DNA of 64,000 bases from Chara braunii (Eukaryota; Streptophyta; Charophyceae; Charales; Characeae), in the NCBI GenBank assembly GCA_003427395.1, contig BFEA01000138.1, positions 268,062-332,061 of the forward strand, in the 5' to 3' direction. Shown one piece after another: positions 23,383 through 34,530 of this stretch. Each line of letters starts with the position of its first letter. Position 1 is the first letter of the stretch. The position numbers were made by a program, and so were the translations under genes. The notes beneath the pieces are model-generated. The model made no database searches, was not told the origin of the DNA, and saw only the letters and a list, made by a program, of their open reading frames with translations.

Positions 23383-24396
23383 TCCCAGCTAAGAACCCCT
23401 GGCATTTTCCTCTTCCTTCATTGCTCCTGCAGCCTGCTAGATTCAGTAGCCTGCTAGATTCAGTGTAAGGTAAGAGCTGTCCCCAGAGGATGGGATTCAC
23501 ACACTTGGTGGAATCATAGTGTTCAGATGGTTCTTTCTCGCGGCCCGCAAGAAAGGAAGTGTGTAACGTATGCCATATGGCAACCCCATGGTCTGTAGTG
23601 GCTCTTCATTAAGCGTACACCACCAAGGTCTTCAGTTGGGGACTAATGTGTCGTCCCAGCAGGGACCATTCTGGTTGGTTGTTCTACTGTTGTAGACCTA
23701 CCGGTAGTGCCCCAAGCTGCAGTCGGGACCTTGCTCTTGCTCTTCTTGAAGTGTACGCCACAGAGATTTTGCAACTGAGGCACCAGCTTCAGAGAAGTCC
23801 CATGGTTCATGCAGAAGCTGGACGAAGGCAGGTCTATCAGCAGGGTAGCTCCCTGCTCCGGCCCTCCCTGCTCTCCTACCGTCTTCAACAGAATAGAACG
23901 CCCAGTCATTATCTCAGTATCTAGACCGAAAGCATCCCCAAGTGCAGATATAATGGACCAGGCATTCTATTCAGGCGGAGACAGGAGTGTGGTGGTTGCA
24001 GACTGCGTTCTCCTCATCAAGCTCTATTCATCGGCATGGTGCATGAGGCCTTCTGGACCCCCGTCCTGGTGGTCAAGGACTATATTTCCATCTCTAATCA
24101 AGCTCTGTGTCATTAGAATGGTGCCTCAATTTCATACACGTAACTGTACGTTTGCCCTTGAATCTAGACTGACAGTAGGCCCAAATGCAGATATAATGAC
24201 CAGGTTTTCTGATGTAGAAACTGTCTTTTTGTATCTGTAGGCTGTAAGTTTCCATTCATTAGGTATTTCATCTTTATAGAGGCTTTACTCCCCCAAGTGC
24301 ACAAGCCCGAAGGGCTGCAGGGTATGCTTCCCTAAAAATAACCCCTCTTCGAGCCACCACAGGGCTTGCAACACATCTCCGGGAACGAAGTGCAGC
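23383..24396. other. Non-coding stretch with weak internal duplication
   Basis: GTGCAGATATAATGGACCAGG near 23941 and TGCAGATATAATGACCAGG near 24185 mark a diverged duplication about 244 bp apart. A short inverted pair TTTCTTGCGGG / CCGCGAGAAAG lies near 23535. No gene is recognised. Confidence 0.4.
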
Positions 24397-24870
24397 AAGA
24401 CATGCTGGTCGGGCGCCTGCGTTCTACAGGTCCCTGTGTCGCAAGACAGGCTGCGGGATCCAGTCCTGGCCAGCTCGAAAATGAGTACCCGCTCGTTTAA
24501 ATCCGCGGCCGGGTACCCCATGGGGGGACGGTCGCAAGGCTGTGTAGATGTTGTATGGGGGGTCCCGCCCATCGAGCATCCTGCTGGCTGCGCTTACAAC
24601 ATACACAGTTGTTGTTTTTTTTTCCGNNNNNNNNNNNNNNNNNNNNNNNNNNNNNNNNNNNNNNNNNNNNNNNNNNNNNNNNNNNNNNNNNNNNNNNNNN
24701 NNNNNNNNNNNNNNNNNNNNNNNNNNNNNNNNACCGCCTTGGAATGCCCCGCTCTGCCCTGGGTGTGGTGGGTGTGTGATTATAGCACTACCTGTCAGGG
24801 TAGGGCCTGCCTATACCTCAGTCTGCGAAACCTTACACACACACAAAAAAAAAAAAAAAAGACATGCTGG
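24397..24870 (+). mobile_element. A-tailed retroposed insertion with 12-bp target duplication (contains gap)
   Basis: AAGACATGCTGG occurs at 24397-24408 and again at 24859-24870. The right copy follows directly after a CACACACACA plus poly-A tail. The inserted 450 bp includes a run of 106 N (24627-24732). The 3' part has no ORF of note. This is the pattern left by target-primed reverse transcription of a SINE or truncated LINE RNA in plus orientation. Confidence 0.6.
24627..24732. other. Assembly gap
   Basis: 106 N, preceded by a T run and lying inside the retroposed insertion. Confidence 0.95.
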
Positions 24871-24879
24871 ACACGAAGT

Positions 24880-25390
24880 GTGAACGTGCCCCTTCGTTTC
24901 CCCTACTGTTGCCAGTTGAAGGTAAGCCATACGCCCCTACTGTAAAGTTTGGTCACACACTTTGATAACTATAGATGACCTTACGGCCGACCTCGGGACC
25001 ACATTCGTAAGCTGACAGTTTTTCCAGATGGCACTCTACTTGCACCACCAGCTACCTGGTACTTGTACTACTACAGTCTGTGCAAAGCCAGAAAACTACC
25101 AGGTTTAGACTGTATGGTTTCAGACGCGCCACCACAAAGAATGTCATTGGAGTGGTGATGCAAAAACAGCAGGAGCCAGCTCGAAGATAAACGACCATCA
25201 TCCAAATGACCCATCCTTCGAATACATAAATCAATAGCAACATACATACAGTCTGATACAGACAAAAAGAGTGATTATGATCACATGTCTGCATATCACT
25301 TCACAGCAGTGTTCTCTCTCTGCGAGTGACAGGTGGACAGCGAGAGCGGTGGTAGAGGCTAGCATGAGAAGAAAGTTAGGGCAGGCATAC
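24880..25390. other. Non-coding stretch
   Basis: No supported gene. Short frames on both strands only, between the A-tailed insertion and the LINE inverted repeat. Confidence 0.35.
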
Positions 25391-26221
25391 CACTGCTCAA
25401 TGCATCCATCTTCTCCACGCGGCCACGATCTGGACACCGGAACAAAATATGAACGTCACCCTCAGGCGGTGGGCTTCGGCCTACCTCTGGACAGGGAAGC
25501 CAACAAGACAAAACTTTGTCCCGAAGGTGGCGTGGAATCATGTCGTCCAGTCTATAAAGGGGACTGGGCATCCTCGACCCCACCTGCCAAATCAAAGGCC
25601 TCTAGACCAAGTGGGTGGTCAAACTCCTAACACACCAGGGATTACCATGGACTTCCCTGGGCCTGCACCGAATACAGCAACTCTCTCTCCAAATCTTGAC
25701 GAGATACTGCCAGTAGTCCGAGCGTATTCCCGGTTGTTGGTGTTGGTGTTGCTGTTGCTGTTGTCTTTGCGGCTGCCTGTTCCTGTGAAACGACCATGAT
25801 TTGGTCATCACCCAGAACAGGCCTTGCATGTTGGCCGGCGTGGAGGCTTTGGGTAGTTGCCGTATTCAGTGCAGGCCCAGCGAAGTCCATGGTAATCCCT
25901 GGTGGGTAGTTGCCATATTCGGTGCAGGCCCAGCGAAGTCCATAGTAATCCCTGGTGTGTTAGGAGTTTGACCACTCACTTGGTCTGGAGGGCTTTGATT
26001 TGGCAGGTGGGGTCGAGGATTCCCAGTCCCCCTTTGCCTTTAGACCGTACGACGTGATTCCACGCCACCTTTGGGATGAGGTTTTGTCTTGTTGGGTTCC
26101 CTGTCCAGAGGTAGGCCGAAGCCTGCCTGCCGTCTGGGCACGACGGTCATATTCTGTTCCGGTGTCCAGATCGTGGCCGCGTACCAGAGCATGGAGAAGA
26201 TGGATGCATTGAGCACCAACG
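25391..26221. repeat. Large inverted repeat made of LINE sequence
   Basis: 25391-25680 (+) matches the reverse complement of about 25915-26221 at high identity. Both encode the same LINE piece: the words CTGGACACCGGAACA, ACCTCTGGACAGGGAA, and CGACCCCACCTGCCAAATC occur in each. Between the arms, 25683-25727 is the reverse complement of 26288-26331. A 50-bp direct duplication with GGCCCAGCGAAGTCCAT lies at about 25865-25960. The order is A(+), B(-), A(-), B(+). Confidence 0.75.
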
Positions 26222-26276
26222 CCCTGCCGAACACCGAGGTGTAAATGGTGGACCATTTATCCATCTTGCAGAGCAT
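25940..26276 (-). pseudogene. LINE reverse transcriptase fragment, inverted
   Basis: The minus strand encodes KMDKWSTIYTSVFGRALVLN and SMLWYAATIWTPEQ, the post-palm region of non-LTR reverse transcriptases (L-D-K-W ... G-R ... W segment). A frame break follows, then a segment rich in Lys/Gln and ending near SKPSRPSEWSNS and a stop. It belongs upstream of the copy B coding sequence but lies in opposite orientation to it. Confidence 0.6.
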
Positions 26277-26284
26277 CTTAGTAA

Positions 26285-27765
26285 CGACGCGCTCAGACTA
26301 CTGGCAGTATCTTGTCAAGATTTGGAGAGAGATCTTCCTGGCCAAAGTCAGGAAGCCGACAAACAGAGAAGAAGTGAGAGAAGAGGTGCTGCATCAGCCC
26401 CTCTTCTGCAATCAATGGTTGAAAGACTCGTCGGACAGACCATGGACGCTAAACCTCTCCGGATGGCAGGTGGATATCATGGCTGGAAAGGGGGGTGTGG
26501 CCAATCCGACACCTCTGGAACAAGCAACATAACCGCTGGAAAACGTGCACAGAGCTGAGAGAGGACATCACAACCCTGCAAGCTAACTTGGAAGCCCCTG
26601 CTGCAGTCCATCCCACTCGAGTGCCTGACCCTGCTGCAAGCACCACCGTCATGGAAGTTCGGTGACTGGGGCACGTGGGCGGTGGAGGCAACTCCCACAG
26701 TCACGCTAGCGTATGTCAAAACCACAGGACCGGCACGAGACTGGGCATTGTGGACCATGCATGACATTAGCCAACCTGGCAGGATCATCAGCCAGGTTGA
26801 TAACACAGTACGTGCGCACGTCACAGCTAAACCAGCCCTTCTCTGGAAAGTTCGAGAAGTGGAAGACGATTCTTACAGAATCTATAGCCCAATGACTCAG
26901 CTGCAGGACTTGGAATTTGACCCGGCGGAATGGCACTGGAGGACGGCAGGCACAACGTCACGCGCGGAGCGGAGAACTAACATCCTAGACTACACCACAC
27001 ACCTGGTCTACAGGCTCAGAAGGAGAGCGGTCAGCACTAACGACGTTCTGATCCAGAGATGGGAGAAACACCTCCCTGGGACCCTACAAGGACACACGTT
27101 GCTCCCACAGCACATTCCTCTCGCTATGAGAAACACGCGCATTCGAAGTATGCAATAGCTCATCTACTACCACGCCCTCCCGGTCAACAAATGACTCAAC
27201 AGACGCCGCAGGGCGGCGGCCAGGCGGGAGTTTGATGACCTCTGTGCAATCTGTGACGACGGTGGACGGGAGGACCTGTCTCACTGTCTCTTGCATTGCC
27301 TGAAAGCACTACAGGTATGGGCCAGGGCGGACGCCCTGTGGACGACTGCGAACACAGTGCCACCGCCTCACAGGATTGGCAGAGCCGAGGTTCCCAGACA
27401 AGTGGCAAATGACTCTCTTCCACAGACTGCGCCCGTTGACACTCTGCGCAATCTGGAAGCCGCGTTGTAAGGAAACAATCGATGAGCAATCCGTGTCACA
27501 GACTGAAGCATGGGAGACAGTCACGCAGAACCTGCGGGTCGAGTATCAGTCGGACTGAAATCTGGTAGTGAAGAGTATCGAGGACGACCCAGCAAAGAAA
27601 AAAGAGTTCTTAGACAAACTCTCCAAGGACAGACTGGGCACAGGACAGCTGGGCTACATAGGAGTTAGACCAAAGCTAGTATGGACACTCACTGACGGAC
27701 CCATGGAAGCAGCCTTGGGGCCGGCCCCGACACAAGAGCCTAGCATTAGCCTGAGCTCCTGCTGA
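26285..27765 (+). pseudogene. LINE ORF2 3' end with zf-RVT (copy B)
   Basis: Better preserved than copy A. It reads SDYWQYLVKIWREI, EEVLHQPLFCNQWLK, then by frame change DGRWISWLERGV and NKQHNRWKTCTEL. An open stretch follows (26682-27158) with FGDWGTWAVEATPTVTLAYV, LQDLEFDPAEWHW and RRTNILDYTTHLVYRLRR. After a stop comes RRRRAAARREFDDLCAICDD, EDLSHCLLHC (about 27199-27305), a zf-RVT zinc motif. A C-terminal tail (27568-27765) matches copy A. The copy is truncated at its 5' side, which turns into the inverted repeat. Confidence 0.75.
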
Positions 27766-27769
27766 GACG

Positions 27770-28120
27770 CATAGTATCAAGGTAGATGTGGACTTACGTT
27801 CGGGATTCAAGCTTTTGCCAACTGAGATTCGAGGCTGCAACCCTCGAGGGCCTCACTGACTCTAGAGCTTCAAGAACAGCCGACAGCTCGATCAGCGGAG
27901 AGGAGCAGCAGAAGGGACATAGGAAGCACAGGGAGAGGCTGTCTAGCCAAAGGCTCAAGGAAAAATGCTGTGCGGGATTGAGCTATAAAGCGAAACTGGC
28001 TAGTGCTGCCAGGATAGCTCCAGGTAGAATTGTGCAGTCCCCGGCCTCGCTTTTTGACTTTTTAATAAAAAATGGCAGGCTTTTTGGAAAAATAAAAATA
28101 AAAATCAGATTAAGCCTTTA
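27770..28120. other. LINE 3' flank, AT-rich end
   Basis: After the ORF2 tail comes mixed sequence ending in an AT-rich tract (TTTTTAATAAAAAATGG, AAAAATAAAAATAAAAATC, 28055-28105). This may be the 3' UTR and tail of copy B. No gene is seen. Confidence 0.35.
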
Positions 28121-28124
28121 AAGG

Positions 28125-28215
28125 ATCCTGGGGTAGAGGTTGGTCTCTATCCCAACTCTGGCTCGGATTTGAACTCTACATATGCTTGCCGGGGATAAGT
28201 AACCGGACTGCCGCC
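28125..28215 (-). repeat. tRNA-like SINE head
   Basis: The minus strand has GGCGGCAGTCCGGTTA followed by TAGAGTTCAAATCCGAGCC, the latter B-box-like (GTTCAAATCC). A second, more diverged copy sharing GGGGTAGAG and CGGACTGACGCTCCCCAGAA lies at about 34405-34495. Too degraded for a functional tRNA. Confidence 0.4.
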
Positions 28216-28750
28216 CCCCAGAATGGATGAGGCTTGTTGTTTGGGGCCAAAAAAAAGGTTTAAAAAACAGTTCAAGCCTTCAAGGTGCTTTCAAAGAATG
28301 AAACGGGCAAGCAGCGTAAGTCCATGTTGTTGTCCATTTGTCTATTTCTCAATTTCCACTCGTTGCTTCCTTCCTTCACTTCTTCTCATTATTTGTTCGT
28401 TTATTTTTGTCCATTGCCAGTGTGTCCTCTTCATCCCAGTCTAGGCAGCCCACATAGCGTGCCTGGTTCATGTTCTGTGCATAGGTGTGGAGCCTGGGCA
28501 TAGCTGTGGTGTACAGTTGTCACAGTTCTGCTCCAACACAGCCACCAGCGCGCTCCTGCTCACCCGACCTCTCATCAGAGTAACTCAACCACTCGCTGAC
28601 ACACACAAAAAGCCGTGACACGGTGACAGCCAATACAAATCGCAAAGTCAAGACTCAGGAGTCCGAACCCCTGCAATATATTGTCACATATCTATATCTA
28701 AGTAACTCAAAGAGCACACTTCACAAACACAAAGTTTAACAAACAGTATT
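28216..28750. other. No feature recognised
   Basis: Short frames with hydrophobic or low-information content; nothing supportable. Confidence 0.3.
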
Positions 28751-28806
<56 letters not shown>

Positions 28807-28848
28807 AAACAAAAACAAAAACAATAACAACAACAACAACAACAACAT
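28751..28848. repeat. (AAC)n microsatellite
   Basis: About 97 bp of AAC repeats with a few AAAAAC and AAT interruptions. Confidence 0.95.
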
Positions 28849-29478
28849 GAAGGGCACACACTGAAACCATTCATTTTTCTCATTCTTGTTTTAACTCCCC
28901 TTGGGCAGATGATGGATGGGATTCTTGCTGCGGTTGACCGAGGAGAAGGGAGCACAACTCCCCTGGGGCACACTGAGTATGGCCTGCCTTGTAACCAGCA
29001 CAGCATGCATTCCTGCACCAAAAGGGGACACATGTCCTCTATGGAAAAAACTGCACTGTGAAAGGAAGGAAGATGCACTCCTCGTCGACTGCATCTGTGC
29101 CTGTGCCAGACAGCGCTACTGTGTATATGGCTGCAGTGCAAATTCATGCCAAGCTCCGTTCCACACAAAGTGGCCAGAATACTGTGCAATTAGCGAAATA
29201 CTGCGAACAGAATGATGGGGGGAAGTACAAAAGCAATGTAAGCACTTAATCTACATAAAGAAATTCAGCTCAAGAAGCCATCAAACCACCCACTCTGCCC
29301 AGCCACGCGTCAGTTGGACTCACCCTTGGTGCGATACACAGCACACGACTCGTGCTTGACCAGGCATCATCAGAAAAGCGGTGTAGATTCCTTGAACGTG
29401 TCCTCAATGTCATCCACAATGCATGCAAGCATGCAAACAGCGCAAGCCGCAGAACAAAGCAAATCCTTAGAACACTGC

Positions 29479-29516
29479 CCTGTTGCACATCTTCCTTTTC
29501 TTTTTTTTCTCCCCCC

Positions 29517-29593
<77 letters not shown>

Positions 29594-29624
29594 TTTCTTC
29601 CACCCACCCATTAATAACAACACG

Positions 29625-29663
<39 letters not shown>

Positions 29664-29710
29664 ACATGAAACGAACACAACGCAAACACGCAACCTGTTG
29701 CACATCTTCC
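29479..29710 (-). mobile_element. Poly-C/poly-G retroposed insertion with 17-bp target duplication
   Basis: CCTGTTGCACATCTTCC occurs at 29479-29495 and exactly again at 29694-29710. The left copy is followed at once by TTTTCTTTTTTTTC (an A-rich tail on the minus strand), then a run of 76 C (29518-29593), a short linker TTTCTTCCACCCACCCATTA and more, a run of 38 C (29625-29662) and 31 bp of unique sequence. Open frames through the C runs are composition artefacts. Structure fits a retroposon in minus orientation. Confidence 0.7.
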
Positions 29711-29719
29711 AATCAATGC

Positions 29720-30650
29720 CAGCAACCGATTTGGATTCATTGCTGCACGTAAAGCCCTTTGTCAGAGACAAAGAAGTTGAAACAAGGAGTAGGGGGTTGG
29801 GAACAGAACATGCACAAGTATCATGCAGCAAACAAAAGGAGCTTGAAATCTGACGAAAACGACAAGGCGTTGCCCGCCAGAAAACTGGACAGCAAAGCTC
29901 ATGCATTAGCATATTGCTACAGTTCAGCATTGGAGATAGAGATAGACGAGCAGATCATAGCAATCAATCCATCCAGCAAGATGGATGTGTTCCCCAAATT
30001 GGACTGCGTCTGCGGACATACACTTCACAAATCATCAAGGCGACATCATCATGCACTCTGATGCCAAACTACGACAGCTCTGAGCTACACACTTGAGGAG
30101 AGCACTCCAGCAATTGTTCTACGATGCACGAACGGCACACAACGTCCCAGACACGTACAACAGACAAAGGAAGCAGTCGGCGGGAGGGAGGGAGGAGGGA
30201 TCAAATGGTAACCAACCAGCCATCAGCATGCAGCTGTCCCAGCTCTGGGAAGTTGGAGAGGAGCAACAGGATTCGGAGGAAAAAAGGGGAGTAAACAAAC
30301 TACTTAGCTCCACCACGAACAGTGGGGGAAAGGCATCGGACTAGCCGGTAGAGAGGGAGAGAAACCGAAGGCAAATTGTGAGGGTTTACAGTTAGATGCA
30401 GAGCGTCCTCGTTCCCCGCCTCCAAAACATCGGAAGAGCATCGTTTATGGCTCCGACTGGCATCCAGAGCCCTTCAGAGTCAAGACCACTGTTTATTGTC
30501 CACGCCAGGGGGCCGTCACAACAGAGCTACCGGTAGTTGTTCCAGATAACGAGCCTGCCAAGTCTGCGCAGCCATTAATGGTAAAGATCAGGAGCCGAAG
30601 TTCAGACGCCTGTGCAATTGTGACCAAGTTGTCGGCGAAGAGAAGAGCTC
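29720..30650. other. No gene recognised
   Basis: ORFs on the plus strand are short and have no domain. Sequence is of mixed composition up to the GA microsatellite. Confidence 0.35.
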
Positions 30651-30672
30651 GAAGTGCAGAGGTCCGTGCAAN

Positions 30673-30737
<65 letters not shown>
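30673..30737. repeat. (GA)n microsatellite
   Basis: About 65 bp of pure GA, preceded by a single N at 30672. A TA run follows at about 30973-30992. Confidence 0.95.
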
Positions 30738-30741
<4 letters not shown>

Positions 30742-31215
30742 GTCGAGTTCCATATTGCGAAACCCAATCTGTACATAGCAACAATTCCTTCCTTGAAGTT
30801 TCAACATATCGCTCAACCAGAGATCAACAGGTCCATATGTATACCTATATAAATCGTCAAACAGAACTGCCCGGTACACCGTAGGCAGAGAGGGAGAAGA
30901 GGACAACAAACGAGGGGCTGTGACAGACTGTTTCGTCAGAGTTTCACCGACTCATCAGACGGCTGAAAATATAATATATATATATATATATCGTCAAACA
31001 GAATATTGTCACATAACTATGAACTAAAAGACCGCACTTTGTGAAACAAACCGTAAATATTAAAAAAAACAAAACAAACATGAGGGGCACATTGCAAATA
31101 TATATATCTATATATACATGACTCACCCCATCTCCAGCATGGTAGGATACGCCAGAGACTGGTGTCTTAGAACTAAAAGACTGCAACCGCTCGAAAATGC
31201 AGACTGGTGTCTAAG

Positions 31216-31386
31216 AATCATTTGCTGGTACCTGTGCATTCCAAACATGGATCATTTGCTGGTACCTGTGCATTCCAAAAATGGATCATTTGCTGGCACC
31301 TGTGCATTCCAAAAATGGATCATTTGCCAGTACCTGTGCATTCCCAAAATGGATAATTTGCTGGCACCTGTGCATTCCAAAAATGG
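31216..31386. repeat. 34-bp tandem repeat, five copies
   Basis: Units start ATCATTTGCTGGTACCTGTG and end with CATTCCAAAAATGG, with few substitutions. The 34-bp period rotates the frame, so the apparent protein repeat is not a coding repeat. A separate 24-bp direct duplication (CCTGATCTAGAAGGACAGC) lies at 31550-31592. Confidence 0.9.
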
Positions 31387-31599
31387 AGAAAGGGCCAGGA
31401 TTGGCCAGAATGGCTAACTCTAAGCATGGATGGATGAAGGGCAACAGAGTGCTTGCCAATGTGTGAGTAGATAGGAGTGGGTGCTCCCAGATCAAGACGG
31501 CTGCGTGCAGCAGCCAGTCAGTCATTTTGTTGTTCTCAAAGAACACATACCTGATCTAGAAGGACAGCATTCCTGATCTAGAAGGACAGCTGGTCTTAA

Positions 31600-32169
31600 T
31601 CTGTCCCAACCGGACATGATATGCTCTTTCTTCTGGAGACCCTTCTTTTTCTTTTTCCCTCTACATTTTTCGGATGCTCCAGAAATTGGTCCTTTCCGAC
31701 TTAATTGATCAGAAGAAGCAAGAACAGAGAAGCGCGGAAGATGTGAAAGAACCAAAACTGTTGGAAATGATGGAACATAGAGCATTGTGCACCCACCGCT
31801 TAGCGGGATCAAATGCTTTTCCAGGGGGGCAAGGAGTCCCTGAGAGAGCATGGACTAATCATGCATGATGATGGAGGTATTCTGCAAGCGTTCCTCCCTG
31901 GGGAGGAGATAGAAACATAAAGGTTGAGTGATTGAGCGAGAGCTCGCATGAGAGGAGGTGTCTGATGGAGCGAGCGAGAAATTTCGATACTATACAACAG
32001 GAATTGATAAGCAGGTGAGAAAACAGATCACGAATGACACAGCATGCTTCTGAAGGAGGAGATCAGGGAATGGTGTTCATGATCAGGTCATTATACTACG
32101 ATAATTAACCAATGAGCTTGTCAGTTGAACTGTTAGTGATAGCTTGGAGAGAGATCGTCCTCCTTGGCA
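31600..32169. other. 3' flank of the LON-domain gene
   Basis: Non-coding. No exact AATAAA signal is seen on the minus strand just past the stop codon; the transcript end cannot be placed. Confidence 0.3.
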
Positions 32170-33369
32170 CTAGTCACTGCTCGATGACGAGGAGGAGAAA
32201 ACATCCTTTACAGCCGTCGCAGCAGACAAGTAATTCAAGGTATTACGCAAGGTGTCTCGCTCACGTTTCAGACGCTCTGCTGTGTCCTCTAGCTCCAGCA
32301 AGCTTTGCTGTTCGACAGGCGCACCCTCAAATGTGGACGCAACCCAAAAGGAGAAGGGTGTGGGGAATGTCTTCTTGCGAAGATCCTCAGGAACCTCCTT
32401 GTCAGGCTTACCACTTATCTTATTTGACAGGCGGATAACGTCCTTCATCAAGGACTCAACATCAGCAGCCAGAGCTTCAAGATCCTCTGGCTGGTCCGTA
32501 GGCACATCTTCAAGCCAAGCCACTTTACCAACAAGATACGGCTTTGTACGGACAATGTCCACCACTTTGAACCTCTGCTGACCGCGACAGATTAGGAAGA
32601 ATCTATCGTCTGCTAGCCGTTCATGCTTGACGATCTCCCCGACACACCCTATTGGGGCAGCATTGCCACTTTCTTTGCCTGAATAGATGACCCCGAACCT
32701 CAGTTCCGTTTCCAGCAACGTGTGCATCATTATGCGATATCTGTACTCAAAGATCTGCAAAGGAAGTACAGCATCGGGGAACAGAACCAGAGGCAGTGGA
32801 AAGAGTGGCAGTTCAACAAGATCATCACCTCGTGCACAATCGCCGTCATCTGAGCTCGCTCTATCGCCATTGCTGCTGCTGCTGCTGCTGCTGCTACTAC
32901 TACTGCACCGTCTTCCTAAGTTTGCCCCACCACCACCACCACCACGCTTACTTCTGACTGCATTTCCAGCAACATGACCAACCGAAAGCAGACTGCTGGG
33001 CAGCGGAGGGAGCGATAAGGCTGAGCAACCACTGCGACATGATGAGAATGCGCACCTTGACTTCCAAGATGCAAAAACCGATAGGGGACACCGAGCAGAA
33101 TGCAATGCAGCAGCATGCCAAAATGGTGCGGCACCCTGCAAGCGCCCATGCTGAGCTGGACACTGTGTGCCACAAAAGGGTACTACTCCACTGGTAGTTG
33201 CCAACACACCACTGCAGCTCCGCCGGAGATCATTGGCCTCACCCAAAATCACAGTGTTTGCACCACTCGCAGCCAAGGATCGGCTGTCAGTGGCACACAA
33301 CGAGTGGGCAAGCCTGCTTACCATTTTTGCTTTAGCAGGAACGGCAGCGGCACAACCCCTGGCCTGCAC
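32170..33369 (-). CDS. LON substrate-binding (N-terminal) domain protein, probably plastid-targeted
   Basis: A single uninterrupted 399-residue frame. Residues 184-386 form a full Lon N-terminal substrate-binding domain. The signature ELPLFPLPLVLFPDAVLPLQ is at 186-205, followed by IFEYRYRIM, FGVIY, GCVGEIV, F-x-L-I-C-R-G-Q-Q-R-F-K-V and the C-terminal helical bundle (about 292-386). There is no AAA+ ATPase or Ser-Lys protease domain, so it is a stand-alone LON-domain protein like those of plants and cyanobacteria, thought to bind proteins rather than cut them. Residues 1-140 are rich in Ala, Ser, Arg and Cys with few acidic residues, as in a chloroplast transit peptide (inference). Gly6 (143-148) and a Ser run (156-166) form a low-complexity linker. 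Met16 is an alternative start. No intron is needed, which may mean a retrogene or a naturally short gene. Confidence 0.88.
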   Translation of the reverse strand: MQARGCAAAVPAKAKMVSRLAHSLCATDSRSLAASGANTVILGEANDLRRSCSGVLATTSGVVPFCGTQCPAQHGRLQGAAPFWHAAALHSARCPLSVFASWKSRCAFSSCRSGCSALSLPPLPSSLLSVGHVAGNAVRSKRGGGGGGANLGRRCSSSSSSSSSSSNGDRASSDDGDCARGDDLVELPLFPLPLVLFPDAVLPLQIFEYRYRIMMHTLLETELRFGVIYSGKESGNAAPIGCVGEIVKHERLADDRFFLICRGQQRFKVVDIVRTKPYLVGKVAWLEDVPTDQPEDLEALAADVESLMKDVIRLSNKISGKPDKEVPEDLRKKTFPTPFSFWVASTFEGAPVEQQSLLELEDTAERLKRERDTLRNTLNYLSAATAVKDVFSSSSSSSD

Positions 33370-34400
33370 ACAGCCAAGGATCCTTTCCTCTTTCTAGCTT
33401 GCCCCTTGTGACGACTCAGCAGTTGAGGGCCTTACTGCCGAGTGCGCAGAAGACCCACCCACATGCATAAGTGTTTTAGCAAAAGGGGGCGTGGGAGCAG
33501 ATCCAAATAACCACTGTTCATGTCCATTTATCCTTTGATCGATGCTGCCAAATCATACCACAGATTAACCGTTGACTCTTCCATGCTCGCCAATCACGAG
33601 GGTACTAAGTAATCTGCGATGTCTGACTGGCCTTTCACAGCGACTCGTGACTTTTACGATGTCTAAGTTTTGCTGTTATGACGTCTTGCCTGGCCTTGCT
33701 TTGAATACATCGACGACTTTTGTGCTGTCGGATACATACCTTGGTAGCTTAGAACAGTCGGTCTTTATCCGCAGTGAAGGATATTTCACTGCAAATTCCC
33801 AGAACACAAACAAACAGGATTTCACATCAACTTAGGGGAGCTGGCTTCAGACATTACGACAGCAAGTGAAAAACATGCTACGGCAAGACACCAACAAGAC
33901 AAGCATGGGAGGTCTGCCCCCCCCGCGAGGGAGGAAGTGGTGCTGTGCACCGAAAATGTTGAATGGACGAAAGAAAGCCTATAAGATTAAAGGAAGGGAG
34001 GGGGGANGGGGGGGGGGGGGGGGAAGCCAGTTCTTTATTTTTATGAACTCAAGGTACTCAACAAATAACTCGTTTGCAGCTGTTCCTTCAGCGCTCAGCT
34101 TTATCTCAGGCCTCCGGCATCAGCTTAGCTACTGCCTGAGTTCATGTGCGTACCGCAGGAGGAGTTGGCCAAGGGATGCAGCAGGGCTCTTCAGACGAAT
34201 CATTTTCAGGCTCCAGGTAGAGAAGCTGGGGTTTAGGGTTTAAGCGGAGCTGCTCATGTGCCAATAGAGGATGGCACTTGCGGACTTGCTTTTAAGTATG
34301 TTTGTTTGGGAGGGTATAACTGCTACAGGGAGGGGTTGGAATAATCATATGGGCTTGGCTGGCAGTCAATCCTTCTCTCAGGAACACCGTCAGGGTTCCC
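33370..34400. other. 5' flank of the LON-domain gene
   Basis: No clear TATA box or gene. A G-rich patch with one N (34007) lies at 33997-34022. Short plus-strand frames carry no domain. Confidence 0.3.
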
Positions 34401-34404
34401 CGGG

Positions 34405-34530
34405 CCGTAACGTGGGGTAGAGTATTGGCGTGTTATATCTATATTCTTGACTTGCAGGTGGAAAAGGAAACGGACTGACGCTCCCCAGAAAAGGAGCAGC
34501 CAAGGTTAAAAAAAAAAAAAAAAGAGGATA
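34405..34530. repeat. Diverged copy of the 28.1-kb tRNA-like repeat plus A run
   Basis: Shares GGGGTAGAGT and the CGGACTGACGCTCCCCAG end with 28125-28215. An A run follows at about 34507-34524. Confidence 0.4.

Noticed and set aside
29314-29930. Long Pro-rich (plus) and Gly-rich (minus) open frames
   Set aside because: They exist only because C/G homopolymers have no stop codon; flanks have no coding signal.
31216-31386. A CRISPR-like array
   Set aside because: The 34-bp units are joined without spacers and the DNA is eukaryotic; it is a simple tandem repeat.
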